NCBI RefSeq assembly: GCF_905475395.1
Contig: NC_058342.1
Span: 21,362,640 to 21,426,639, forward strand
From: Chrysoperla carnea
Lineage: Eukaryota > Arthropoda > Insecta > Neuroptera > Chrysopidae
Reading direction: 5' to 3'
Length of the DNA stretch: 64,000 nucleotides
The first letter of the stretch is position 1. Each line of letters starts with the position of its first letter. Below, piece by piece: positions 60,701 through 64,000 of this stretch. The translations under genes and the position numbers were made by a program. The notes under the pieces are model-generated. The model was not told the DNA's origin. It did not search any database and was given only the letters and a program-made list of their open reading frames with translations.

Positions 60701-62023
60701 ATGTATTTTTATACCATGTATATATATCAAGGTATATTAACTTTAGTTCCAAGTTTGTAACGCTTAAAAATATTGATGCTATGAACAAAATTTTGGTGTA
60801 GGAGTTCATAAAATCACCTAATTAGTCCATTTCCGATTGTCTGTCTGTCTGTCGCAAAACGAAAAGAAATATTAAGCTGAAATTTTTATAACGTACCTAA
60901 GACATAAAAAGTGAGATCGACTTCGTAAAAGAGCAACTTAGGTCAACTGGGTCTTGAGTCCGTAGGACCCATCTTGTTAACCGTTAGTGATTATTCAAAA
61001 TAAAAGTAAAAGAATATTATTCAAAAATAAACAACTTTTGTTTGAAACATTTTTTCGTAAACATCACTGTTTACTTTAGGACACTAATTATATAATATGT
61101 ATTATATGAGAATATCAGTTATGTAGATGTGACATGTGTGTATGTTTATTGTGACAGAGTAAACAACATTGTCTATACATGGTATTTCAACAGTTAATTC
61201 AGTCAACTGTTTGTTTTCACTTGTTGAATTGAACTTTTTTACACAAAATCACTTGTTTAACACTAGTTGGTCAAATAAAATACTGATTGGTTCACGCTAG
61301 GAGATTCATAGCGCTCCAATTAACGAATTAACTAATTGATAATGATAAGGGGTAAATTGTAACCGAATTGGAGTAGATTTGAAATTTTATTCCAAATATC
61401 TTTCATCAATTGTGTTTGATAACATTTTAATAACTACTTTCGAAAGTTTTTACATCGCCCACGTTTGAATAAGCTTAAAGCCAAAAAAAAATCGTCAACA
61501 AATTCAGCTTTTAACCTTTAAATAAGTAAATGCGCTAGTTCAGAATATGTTCAGAATAATTTAATTTACCGGATAGAATCAAAATCAGTCAACTCATAAG
61601 GTACGATAAGTCAAAAAATATTTTTCTTGACGTTGTTTACACAATAAGTTTCTCACCTTCATCTTCGTCAGGAACTTCTTGATAAAACCATATTAATCTT
61701 TTCCTCATATTTGGTAAAAATAGCTGATTGATTTCATCCAACATATTTCCCTCAAACACATGATCCATAATCTCATGTCTAGGAAGTCCTGTTGCATCAA
61801 TTAATAATTGAAAGGTATACTCGAGCCGTGGATCCATTTCACCACGGCGAGCTTTCCGCTCACATTCTTCTCGACGCCTCTGTAAGCAAAAACACACACA
61901 ATCAAAACACATGAATTAAGATTTTTGAATTCTTTTAGTTGAGATGAGCACCTGCACAAGATCTTCTTCATCTTCACTTGAAGATGACTCACTTCCAAAA
62001 AGAGCTTCTACATGAACAAACAT
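13240..62023 (-). CDS. DNAH5: Axonemal dynein heavy chain, DNAH5/DNAH8 type (37 exons, 4844 aa)
   Basis: Force-generating heavy chain of the outer dynein arm, an ATPase that slides axonemal doublet microtubules. Thirty-seven exons were placed by hand; all junctions are GT-AG, phases agree, and the lengths sum to 14535 nt. The start ATG (62023-62021) has an in-frame TAA two codons upstream. Domain order: N-terminal tail, linker, AAA1 with GPAGTGKT (~2093-2100), AAA2 with GPTGAGKT (~2375-2382), AAA3 with GEQGSAKT (~2787-2794), AAA4 with GVGGSGKQ (~3152-3159), stalk and microtubule-binding domain, AAA5, AAA6, and a C-terminus ending [11 protein letters not shown]. Segments such as [24 protein letters not shown] and [10 protein letters not shown] identify the DNAH5/8 branch rather than DNAH9/11/17 or inner-arm chains. 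Vertebrate DNAH5 is about 4620 aa, so this protein is slightly long. From family knowledge, the Drosophila relatives are CG9492 and kl-3; I cannot say which one this is. Exon coordinates are given in the block entries below. Confidence 0.96.
14636..15000 (+). repeat. Interspersed repeat family A, short copy in dynein intron 34
   Basis: Shares the TTACGAAAAAATGTTTCAAAC, TTTGTTCTATCTCT and TTACAAGATGGGTCCTACGG blocks and the GTTACAAACTTGGGACTA end with the 3428 copy, and ends in a TTTCATATATAGGG-like tail. The AATTGACTGAG start is missing. Antisense to the dynein gene. Confidence 0.7.
16160..16478 (-). mobile_element. tRNA-derived SINE in dynein intron 33
   Basis: Read on the minus strand, the head contains box A TAGTCGAGCGG (16454-16464) and box B GGTTCGAATC (16396-16405), and the element ends in a (ATT)n tail (16160-16180). 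A second copy lies at 36829-37118. It lies about 75 nt downstream of the exon 33 donor and in the same orientation as the gene. Confidence 0.8.
16555..22156 (-). CDS. DNAH5: Dynein exons 29-33: AAA5-AAA6
   Basis: Exons: 29 21741-22156, 30 20282-20725, 31 18955-19190, 32 17962-18369, 33 16555-17146 (residues ~3830-4528). Conserved blocks: [109 protein letters not shown] and [20 protein letters not shown]. The ring-closing AAA6 module is complete. Introns here hold a Helitron, a Jockey LINE fragment and SINE-like heads. Confidence 0.95.
17553..17635 (-). repeat. tRNA-like SINE head or tRNA pseudogene
   Basis: On the minus strand a box A-like TGCCTAGTTGGTACAGCGG (17610-17628) and a box B-like GGTTCAAGTCC (17557-17568) stand about 40 nt apart. 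The ends do not pair into an acceptor stem, so this is not a working tRNA gene. It lies in dynein intron 32. Confidence 0.45.
19400..20205 (+). pseudogene. Jockey-type LINE fragment (reverse transcriptase C-terminal part)
   Basis: Plus-strand frames carry [18 protein letters not shown], then [38 protein letters not shown] and [20 protein letters not shown], the familiar order in insect Jockey ORF2 after the catalytic core. The FADD catalytic box expected after TIAT is missing (TIATILS), and at least two frame changes are needed, so it is dead. It sits in dynein intron 30, antisense to the gene. Confidence 0.85.
20820..20905 (+). repeat. tRNA-derived SINE head
   Basis: Box A-like TAGCTGAGTAAG (20831-20842) and box B-like AGTTCGATTT (20881-20890) about 40 nt apart, as in tRNA-derived SINEs. 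No clear tail. In dynein intron 29. Confidence 0.4.
20906..21740. other. Rest of dynein intron 29, nothing recognised
   Basis: AT-rich intronic sequence with poly-C/G runs near 21174-21182 and 21340-21350. No gene or clear repeat family was identified. Confidence 0.4.
22205..22400. repeat. Diverged relative of the CACTGGCCAGTATACTGG MITE family
   Basis: Begins GGATGTGTTCCGATATACACTG, similar to the starts at 23961 and 49391, and is full of GCACTG/CAGTGC words. The right end does not form a clean inverted repeat with the left, so the boundaries are uncertain. In dynein intron 28. Confidence 0.4.
22436..22956 (+). mobile_element. Helitron-like non-autonomous element
   Basis: Second near-complete copy of the 12656 element: TC start after A (22435), CTAG end before T (22957), the CCCA/TGGG hairpin before the end, and the same interior, but with a partly deleted internal stem-loop. 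In dynein intron 28, antisense to the gene. Confidence 0.8.
23521..25239 (-). CDS. DNAH5: Dynein exons 27-28: stalk, microtubule-binding domain, AAA5 start
   Basis: Exon 27 24403-25239 (residues ~3418-3696) carries the rest of coiled coil 1 ([20 protein letters not shown]), the microtubule-binding domain (from about [16 protein letters not shown] to [20 protein letters not shown]) and coiled coil 2. Exon 28 23521-23921 (to ~3829) continues with [38 protein letters not shown] and [15 protein letters not shown], the start of AAA5. The exon 28 acceptor lies only about 40 nt from a MITE. Confidence 0.95.
23960..24319. mobile_element. MITE with CAGTATACTGGCCAGTGC-type inverted repeats
   Basis: The left end GGTATGTTCCGTAATATTCC...CAGTATACTGGCCAGTGC (from 23960) and the right end (GGAACACCC, to 24319) are diverged inverted repeats; an internal copy of CACTGGCCAGTATATTTC adds subterminal symmetry. 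Same family as 49391-49592. It lies in the intron before exon 28, about 40 nt from its 3' splice site. Confidence 0.75.
25240..26079. other. Dynein intron 26, nothing recognised
   Basis: The open frame at 25246-25530 (plus) starts on the exon 27 acceptor and contains a C-run-encoded Pro stretch; it looks like chance. No repeat family was identified, apart from the duplicated donor-like sequence at its right edge (26045-26090). Confidence 0.4.
26080..28436 (-). CDS. DNAH5: Dynein exons 25-26: AAA4
   Basis: Exon 25 27817-28436 (residues ~2964-3169) and exon 26 26080-26821 (to ~3417). Exon 25 includes [20 protein letters not shown] and the AAA4 Walker [10 protein letters not shown] (~3152-3159); an acidic stretch ([13 protein letters not shown]) precedes it, as in DNAH5. 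Exon 26 has the AAA4 Walker B ([19 protein letters not shown]), [19 protein letters not shown], and the first heptads of the stalk. Just downstream of the exon 26 donor the sequence repeats itself imperfectly, giving a second AAAG|GTAATG donor-like site 20 nt further that would break the frame. Confidence 0.95.
27364..27658. mobile_element. hAT-type MITE with 8-bp target duplication
   Basis: CAGGCATGGG at 27364 is matched by CATGCCTG ending at 27658. The flanking 8-mers ATCTACAC (27356-27363) and ATCTAGAC (27659-27666) differ at one base, which fits the 8-bp duplication of hAT elements. A related right end occurs near 29531-29560. In dynein intron 25. Confidence 0.75.
28868..29085 (-). repeat. 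Interspersed repeat family B
   Basis: Minus-strand sequence ATTGCCACCTGCTCGG, AAGGGCTTAGAAG, GTCGAAAAAGCAAAAATTA and CACGATGGATTTGACCTCAG also occurs in plus orientation at 52733-52935. Locally GC-richer than its surroundings. No coding capacity seen. Confidence 0.65.
29086..29729. other. Rest of dynein intron 24
   Basis: AT-rich intronic DNA. It holds only a fragment of the hAT-type MITE end (about 29531-29560). Confidence 0.4.
29730..33399 (-). CDS. DNAH5: Dynein exons 21-24: AAA2 end and AAA3
   Basis: Exons: 21 32872-33399, 22 31221-31525, 23 30694-31134, 24 29730-30017 (residues ~2443-2963). Exon 21 carries the AAA2 Walker B region ([17 protein letters not shown]) and [15 protein letters not shown]. 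Exon 22 has an acidic, Ser/Glu-rich insert before the conserved [14 protein letters not shown] helix. Exon 23 holds AAA3 Walker A GEQGSAKT (~2787-2794) and Walker [12 protein letters not shown]. The AAA3 P-loop has Ser where human DNAH5 has Thr. Intron 22 is only 86 nt and contains a perfect palindrome. Confidence 0.94.
30160..30470 (+). repeat. Interspersed repeat family C (two subunits)
   Basis: GTAATGAAAATTCAATATGG followed by CGACCACCAGACGCCATATTG occurs at about 30258 and again, diverged, near 30415. The same unit occurs at 55737-55960, with the linking words GTGTTCCTAT and AGAGACCAAACGC. In dynein intron 23. Confidence 0.65.
31159..31190. repeat. 32-bp perfect palindrome in dynein intron 22
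   Basis: CGAGCTCTAAAAAC (31159-31172), loop GTAA, then its exact complement (31177-31190). It occupies over a third of the 86-nt intron 31135-31220. Confidence 0.95.
31620..32450 (+). pseudogene. Remnant of an unknown transposon-type protein gene
   Basis: The plus strand in dynein intron 21 has coding-like sequence without a usable start. About 31840-31970 reads [20 protein letters not shown] then [20 protein letters not shown]. After a frame change, about 31976-32254 stays open for some 90 codons ([20 protein letters not shown]...), ending in TGA. A third stretch to about 32436 reads [20 protein letters not shown]. The GRPxxxFxxxSxRSKRR pattern recalls the N-terminus of repeat-encoded proteins I have seen in insect genomes, but I cannot name the family. 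An ATG-led MDYFVK with a GTATGT donor at about 31663-31686 may be its first exon. Confidence 0.45.
32451..32871. other. Right part of dynein intron 21
   Basis: AT-rich DNA with two diverged copies of a TCAAAAAATTTTAACCGAAA(T/C)C word near 32614 and 32730. No gene supported. Confidence 0.35.
33434..33660. mobile_element. Right-end fragment of the Tigger/pogo-like element
   Basis: Resembles 6224-6430: CGCAGAATTAACT, AGTGACTGAATATCACATTTTG, CTTTATGACCTAAC and GTTTGAACCC blocks in the same order. The terminal CAGTAAAACCTC end is lost. In dynein intron 20. Confidence 0.6.
33661..34505. other. Middle of dynein intron 20
   Basis: AT-rich DNA with an (ATT)n plus T run at about 34425-34455. No gene supported. 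Confidence 0.4.
34514..34872. mobile_element. MITE with CAGTGGCGTAGC ends
   Basis: CAGTGGCGTAGC (34514-34525) and GCTACGCCCCTG (34861-34872) are inverted copies with one mismatch. The flanking 8-mers (TTAATTAT / CTAGATAT) agree at five positions, compatible with an old hAT-type 8-bp duplication. The interior is GC-richer, with runs of GGGCCC. In dynein intron 20, about 90 nt from the exon 20 donor. Confidence 0.65.
34962..37912 (-). CDS. DNAH5: Dynein exons 19-20: AAA1 and start of AAA2
   Basis: Exon 19 37178-37912 (residues 2017-2261) is nearly all of AAA1, the main ATPase site: Walker [10 protein letters not shown] (~2093-2100), Walker B CFDEFNRI (~2143-2150) and sensor [12 protein letters not shown]. 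All key residues are intact, so an active motor is expected. Exon 20 34962-35505 starts AAA2 and holds its Walker [10 protein letters not shown] (~2375-2382). Confidence 0.96.
35506..36024. other. Left part of dynein intron 19
   Basis: Contains a loose inverted pair: TATAAGAATA (35600s) and TATTCTTATATGTCTATGG (near 35850), with AACAATGCTCTGA-like words inside, suggesting a small old MITE between about 35590 and 35870. No gene. Confidence 0.4.
36025..36765. repeat. Foldback composite of interspersed repeat A-related sequence
   Basis: The left half (GCCGAAAAATAAGAAAAACATCG ... AACAAAAGTTTAAG ... GTAAACATCACTGTTTAC) is answered in inverted order by the right half (TTTGTTCTATCTCTAATGG ... AACTTGAAAAAATA ... 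AAAATCGGCAAAAACTGAAG ... TTTATTTCCCGGC). Arms of roughly 250-300 nt are imperfect. Related stretches occur at 17760-17870 and 44140-44580. In dynein intron 19. Confidence 0.6.
36829..37118 (-). mobile_element. tRNA-derived SINE in dynein intron 19
   Basis: Second copy of the 16160 SINE: box A TAGTAGCCGAG (37099-37109), box B GGTTCGAATC (37040-37049), GGTTTAACCTCCGTTT-type 3' part and a short (ATT)n tail at 36829. It lies about 60 nt downstream of the exon 19 donor and in the same orientation as the gene. Confidence 0.8.
38345..38740. repeat. Mixed repeat fragments in dynein intron 18
   Basis: About 38345-38560 resembles the interior of the 5477 element (ATAAATCGAATTTTGAA, GATGAAAACTCTTGCTC, GTTCAACTTT). 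About 38585-38740 is the inverse of 53000-53150 (ACTACTTGGTAGTCGAAATACGTATT and neighbours), part of repeat family B. Confidence 0.55.
39237..46427 (-). CDS. DNAH5: Dynein exons 12-18: tail end and linker (DHC_N2)
   Basis: Exons: 12 46110-46427, 13 44714-44955, 14 43695-43881, 15 42823-43104, 16 42205-42684, 17 40803-41394, 18 39237-39757 (residues ~1143-2016). The linker swings across the ring to make the power stroke. Strong family blocks are [59 protein letters not shown] and [16 protein letters not shown]. Exon 12 has an unusual Gly/His/Gln insert (residues ~1172-1191). Its acceptor (ACGTACAG) has a weak pyrimidine tract, and the intron before it is 4.4 kb, so an extra small exon or a different exon 12 edge is possible. 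Confidence 0.92.
39810..40625. repeat. Repeat-rich stretch in dynein intron 17 with two related units
   Basis: Starts with a tRNA-like TTAGCTTAGTTGGTTAAGACG (box A, no box B). Two related units, TATCACAATGGGCTCTATAGCC (~39973) and TATCACAATAGACCCTATGGCC (~40529), flank about 550 bp that is GC-richer than the surroundings. Possibly a composite SINE or a LINE fragment; not resolved. Confidence 0.4.
41790..42058 (-). mobile_element. Helitron-like element, 5' fragment
   Basis: The reverse complement starts TCCCTATATATTATAAATATG at 42058 and follows the 22436 element for about 270 bp; the CTAG end is missing. In dynein intron 16. Confidence 0.7.
43437..43580 (-). repeat. Interspersed repeat family A, 3' fragment
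   Basis: Reverse complement of the GTTACAAACTTGGGATTAAAC end and of the TATACCCTATATATGAAATAT tail of the family. In dynein intron 14. Confidence 0.6.
44140..44580. repeat. Interspersed repeat A-related composite
   Basis: Carries an inverted AACAAAAGTTTAAATG word (~44180), a direct TTTGTTCTATCTCTAACGG word (~44280) and the AAAATCGG...TTTTTCGGCAT part also found at 36025-36765 and 17760-17870. In dynein intron 13. Confidence 0.5.
45252..45867 (-). pseudogene. Decayed Tigger/pogo transposase with one terminal repeat
   Basis: A minus-strand frame (45469-45867) reads [20 protein letters not shown], then [20 protein letters not shown] and [13 protein letters not shown], the typical DDE_1 stretch of Tigger-type transposases (ADETGLFYKCLP...HGGK). 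The N-terminal DNA-binding half and the later catalytic acids are not visible. A terminal repeat-like CAGTGGAGCCTAGTTAAGTG begins at 45252, but no matching right end was found. In dynein intron 12. Confidence 0.8.
46428..48560. other. Left half of the 4.4-kb dynein intron 11
   Basis: AT-rich intronic DNA with a T run at about 46878-46898. No gene or recognised transposon protein. An extra dynein exon cannot be fully excluded but I found none with family-like sequence. Confidence 0.4.
48565..48720. mobile_element. 156-bp foldback element
   Basis: ATGTTTTCG...AAAACATAACACACATTGTG...CGAATATTCCCGATT on the left is answered by the inverse on the right (AATCGGGAATATTC ... CGTGTTGTGTTTTGATATG ... 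CGAAAACAT). Arms of about 55 nt with a few mismatches and an AT-rich centre. Within dynein intron 11. Confidence 0.8.
48814..48939. mobile_element. 126-bp near-perfect palindrome
   Basis: Arms of about 60 nt (TGTAGA...GGTTTATTTTATGTTGG...CTTACAA(G/A)CAAAGAGA(A/G)TAAATA) meet with almost no loop at a CATGTATATATG centre near 48876. Within dynein intron 11, 94 bp from the previous foldback element. Confidence 0.85.
49391..49592. mobile_element. MITE with long near-perfect inverted repeats
   Basis: GGTGTTCCGTAATATTCACC AGTATACTGGCCAGTGCT at the left is repeated inverted at the right (AGCACTGGCCAGTATACTGG TGAATATTAC). Internal GCACTGGCCAGTATATTTC and CGCCAGTATGGCG add symmetry. Same family as 23960-24319. 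Within dynein intron 11. Confidence 0.85.
49593..50822. other. Right end of dynein intron 11
   Basis: Holds a direct duplication of about 60 bp: ATATTCTTAGAGCATTTTATTACATTTACG (~50590) and TATTCTTAGAGCATTTGATTACATTTACG (~50645). No gene supported. Confidence 0.45.
50823..57207 (-). CDS. DNAH5: Dynein exons 4-11: tail region (DHC_N1-like)
   Basis: Exons: 4 56756-57207, 5 56197-56304, 6 55253-55375, 7 54082-54563, 8 53440-53920, 9 52429-52617, 10 51963-52353, 11 50823-51256 (residues ~256-1142). This tail binds intermediate chains and other heavy chains in outer-arm dynein. Conserved blocks include [20 protein letters not shown] (exon 5), [18 protein letters not shown] (exon 7) and [16 protein letters not shown] (exon 8). 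Exons 10 and 11 include low-complexity inserts, one Asn/Gln/Asp-rich and one Gly/Ser-rich. Exon 4 has two possible in-phase donors, CCA|GTAATG (chosen, because it matches the family without an insertion) and GCC|GTAACG 36 nt further on. Confidence 0.9.
51279..51760 (-). pseudogene. Possible decayed 3' end of a LINE ORF2
   Basis: In one minus-strand frame, GRHAERLG followed by a [21 protein letters not shown] stretch resembles the Cys/His tail of RNase H-bearing LINEs (GRHAERLG...CxxC...EE). Frames are broken. The long frame on record here (51279-51686) is in a different frame. In dynein intron 10. Confidence 0.4.
52733..53155 (+). repeat. Interspersed repeat family B, longest copy
   Basis: Starts TTGCCACCTGCTCGGGCTCG in a short GC-rich island (about 52735-52815), continues with GTCGAAAAAGCAAAAATTA and CACGATGGATTTGACCTCAG, and ends with the ACTACCAAGTAGTCATCATC and TCGTTGTTAATTTGGTGTC words also found inverted at 38585-38740. 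In dynein intron 8. Confidence 0.65.
54000..54067 (-). mobile_element. Tigger-like terminal fragment in dynein intron 7
   Basis: On the minus strand TACAGTGGAATCTGGTAACTG followed by TTTGTCTCACTTATAGTGA resembles the CAGTGGA...TAAGTGAGAC end at 45252. It fills much of a 161-nt intron. Confidence 0.45.
54564..55252. other. Dynein intron 6
   Basis: AT-rich intronic DNA. The overlapping frames at 54572-54835 have no recognisable motif. Confidence 0.4.
55730..55960 (+). repeat. Interspersed repeat family C
   Basis: Two units of GATATGGCAGTAATGAAAATTC + ATATGGCGACCA flank CGCCATATTGTGAAA and AGAGACCAAACGC words, as at 30160-30470. In dynein intron 5. Confidence 0.65.
57490..57810 (+). pseudogene. 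Decayed LINE reverse transcriptase core
   Basis: Three separated pieces of the reverse transcriptase active region lie in order on the plus strand: [18 protein letters not shown] (57498-57550), [13 protein letters not shown] (57717-57755) and FADDTT (57779-57796). Stops and shifts separate them. In dynein intron 3, antisense to the gene. Confidence 0.75.
57811..59130. other. Middle of dynein intron 3
   Basis: AT-rich DNA. A small inverted pair of ATTTTTCGATAT / ATATCGAAAAATT words brackets 58400-58520. A GGATGTATGAGCAT / ATGCTCATACATCC-type inverted pair at about 58300 and 58820 suggests a ~520-bp element between them. Confidence 0.4.
59140..59620 (-). repeat. Interspersed repeat family A
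   Basis: Reverse-orientation copy: TATATCAAGGTATAC end, GTTCATAAAATCACTTAATTAG, GTAAACATCACTGTTTACCC hairpin (~59502-59521) and the following GAGGGCGCAAATTAGGAC. In dynein intron 3, same orientation as the gene. Confidence 0.7.
60126..62023 (-). CDS. DNAH5: Dynein exons 1-3: N-terminus
   Basis: Exon 1 61952-62023, exon 2 61657-61879, exon 3 60126-60596 (residues 1-255). The first 24 residues hold a Ser/Glu/Asp-rich stretch ([12 protein letters not shown]). Exon 2 carries the small helical domain found at the start of DNAH5 ([13 protein letters not shown] ... [11 protein letters not shown]). Exon 3 starts with a Pro/Ser/Thr-rich spacer that looks lineage-specific, then the conserved GICIYMFRI segment. 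Exon 2 ends with a single G that joins AT of exon 3 to give Asp; exon 3 ends with G, completed by TT in exon 4. Confidence 0.9.
60708..61240 (-). repeat. Interspersed repeat family A
   Basis: Reverse-orientation copy with both ends: TATATATCAAGGTATATTAAC at the left and TTCAACAGTTAATTCAGTCAACTG near 61190-61212, with the GTAAACATCACTGTTTAC hairpin at about 61059-61076. In dynein intron 2. Confidence 0.75.
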
Positions 62024-62560
62024 TTTTTAATTATTATGATGAGTTTGTATTTTAAATATAAAAACAATGAAATAAAAAATTATTAAGATCTAGACTAAAA
62101 TTTTAGTCATGGTCTTTACACAAAGAGTACTAGAAACAAACTAGGGGTACTGTTTCTATTCGAATACTCGAATAGATAAAGTAGGAACAAAAGCAAAGCC
62201 ACAAAATAACATATATATACTGTAAGTATGAAACACATTATAAAAATGATTTGTATAGGTAATTATTTTAAAAAGTACACATTGTTACAAAATTTTATAT
62301 CTTGATTCAACTCTTTTAACTTTGTCCTAATTTTGAATTCTAAAGATATATTTGTTTAGATTAACAATCACGATAATTAATCATTCAAAAAATTCAAGAA
62401 TGTAATTAATTATTTAGTTATAACAGCCAAACCCGGCGTTGCTCGGGTTAAAATAAATATATCATGTTTAATGGTATGAATAATATTTAAGGATCCATTT
62501 TTTAACGTAAATATTATAGATTTCTATCTTAGATATTGATACTGTTCACTCTTAATTTCT
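62024..62560. other. Upstream flank of the dynein gene
   Basis: Contains the dynein 5' UTR and perhaps promoter; no convincing TATA/initiator pair is seen next to exon 1. At about 62427-62447, ACCCGGCGTTGCTCGGGT is a short hairpin typical of a mobile-element 3' end (probably Helitron-like). Confidence 0.4.
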
Positions 62561-62599
62561 CTCGACTAGACTGTAAACACGATCAGGCTAACGGAAAGT

Positions 62600-63252
62600 C
62601 ACTGGATTTTGGTTTATGTATCGTCGAATTTCGAAATTTCTAGTATCAGAACACTCTTTGATTAATATGCTTTCCATTTATTCTTGCTTTCGCTTCTTTT
62701 TAAATCCAAACTCTGTGGTTTCTCAAGAAAGACTGACTCAAGTCGCCGAGAGAGCCTCCTTTTATACCATGAGGTTGTTCTAGAGGCTTATGGTTAAAAG
62801 AATGTTCGAGATAAGGGTTTAATTCTATTCTAATAGCTTCTATTATCCTTTTTCTTGTTAGAAAATCGTTTAGTTTAATAAAATTTATATCCAGACAGAA
62901 TATTTTAATATAAATCACTTACTTTTAACAATAAAACCCTTGAAAAGACACTAAACTTAGTTGAAATTAAAATATTTAAATTTCGAAAGAAGGCCCAGAA
63001 AGTTCGTGCCCGATTCTGGCTTTATAGTTCTACTGGTCGTTTAGAGAAGGCGCTAACAGCTCTCGGCGATCAGTTTAAAGTTGATCATGATTATAGTTGA
63101 AAAAGACAGATATATATTTTTCCCCATTTTTGCCACCCACCGCAACCAAACTCCCTTACTTTCACCGGGAGACCAAGTGGTATTTAGCGCCCCAACGGGA
63201 AGTTGATTGGAGTTGGTGGTCATAGAAAAAACCCTGTCTTCACGTACTAACA
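62600..63252 (-). mobile_element. Possible solo LTR of a retrotransposon
   Basis: On the minus strand it begins TGTTAGTACGTGAAGACAGG (63252 downward) and contains GGTATAAAAGGAGG (TATA, about 62757-62770), an initiator-like TCAGTC about 30 nt further (~62730), and AATAAA near 62680. That order fits an LTR. The CA end and target duplication were not found, so the left limit is a guess and the call is tentative. Confidence 0.4.
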
Positions 63253-64000
63253 TTAACATTTTATATGTATTTATTAGATTATTTATTAAATCGTTAGTTT
63301 TATTTGAACCTTCATTGCCAAAGTAACACTTGAGCTAGAAATAACGTAGTACAGTGTAAATTACTTGGTTAGAAAAATCAGTAAATTCTTGTTTCAAGAA
63401 TATTTTTTATTTTATTTATTATTTGATTAAAATTCTGTATTATTTAAGTATTATTTATGCTAGTCTAACGGCCTCTCGTCAATGTGAGATCTTCGCAACT
63501 TAAATTAATTAGTCTGTTACAAATTTTAAATCTAAAAAATAATGTCGCACATCCGAAAATAACAATTCTAAGATTGCTTTAAATGATATTGATGGAAGCG
63601 CTTTACTTGTTGTAGGTATCGCAGAGTTAGATATGCATGTTTCAGACTTGGTGTGAAAGTCTTTTACTACATTGAATAAATTCTTATTTCCAGTAAATTT
63701 TATTTGAGACATAATGATTTAAATAAAGCTAGATCCAAGGAAATTAAATTTTGAGCAGTCAAACAATTATTTTCTTTAATTATCTTATTATTAAGCGGAA
63801 GTGATAAATATTAACTCTAAACACATGCTCTAAAATGTGATGGTAATGCCGAATATCATCTAAATCCCTAGACTCAGTCTATGTACCCTCCAAAGAAACA
63901 TACAACTACCGATTAATGTGAAGTATTTGGACTCCATACCATAGGGACTTGACTGAGAATGATCTTCATTTCACGTTACAGAGATATCAATGAGAAATTT
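63253..64000. other. Right-edge DNA, nothing recognised
   Basis: AT-rich sequence. The frame at 63509-63712 (minus) has no known motif. If the LTR call is right, this flank shows no internal retrotransposon sequence. Confidence 0.35.

Noticed and set aside
13240..62023. Possibility that the dynein is a pseudogene
   Set aside because: All 37 exons join in frame with GT-AG junctions and all four P-loops are intact; I saw no stop or frameshift.

Overview
The window looks like AT-rich insect genomic DNA. Reasons: spliced genes with GT-AG introns, dense interspersed repeats, and remnants of mariner, Tigger/pogo, Jockey-type LINE, Helitron, hAT-type and tRNA-derived SINE elements. I cannot name the species from the sequence alone.

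The main content is one gene on the minus strand, from the ATG at 62023 to the stop at 13240. It encodes a very large axonemal dynein heavy chain of the outer-arm DNAH5/DNAH8 type. I could trace 37 coding exons, all with GT-AG junctions and compatible phases, totalling 14535 nt and 4844 residues. The N-terminal tail, linker, four canonical P-loops (AAA1-4), stalk with microtubule-binding domain, AAA5-6 and the DNAH5/8-type C-terminus are all present without frameshifts. The ~49 kb gene is mostly intron, and the introns are full of mobile-element debris.

Region by region. 1-3.2 kb: last three coding exons of an unrecognised plus-strand gene for a Gln/His/Asn-rich protein. 3.2-8.2 kb: intergenic, with an interspersed repeat, a 43-bp duplication, an RNase H pseudogene from a LINE, a ~950-bp Tigger/pogo-like element and a ~105-bp tandem repeat. 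8.2-10.45 kb: a single-exon minus-strand C2H2 zinc-finger gene (740 aa, 19 intact fingers) with an internal 321-bp duplication. 10.5-13.2 kb: repeats, including a nearly perfect 515-bp palindrome made from two head-to-head mariner 5' ends, and a Helitron-like element just past the dynein stop. 13.2-62.0 kb: the dynein gene. 62.0-64.0 kb: upstream flank, with a possible solo LTR carrying a TATA box and initiator in the same orientation as the dynein gene.

The dynein would act in motile axonemes (in insects, sperm tails and chordotonal cilia). The zinc-finger protein is a probable DNA-binding regulator. Nothing ties the three genes into one pathway. The most unusual structures are the mariner foldback at 12.1-12.6 kb, a 32-bp perfect palindrome filling much of an 86-nt dynein intron, two compact palindromes at 48.6-48.9 kb, and a start-less open frame at 31.8-32.4 kb. 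I found no clear sign of a wholly new multi-gene system.
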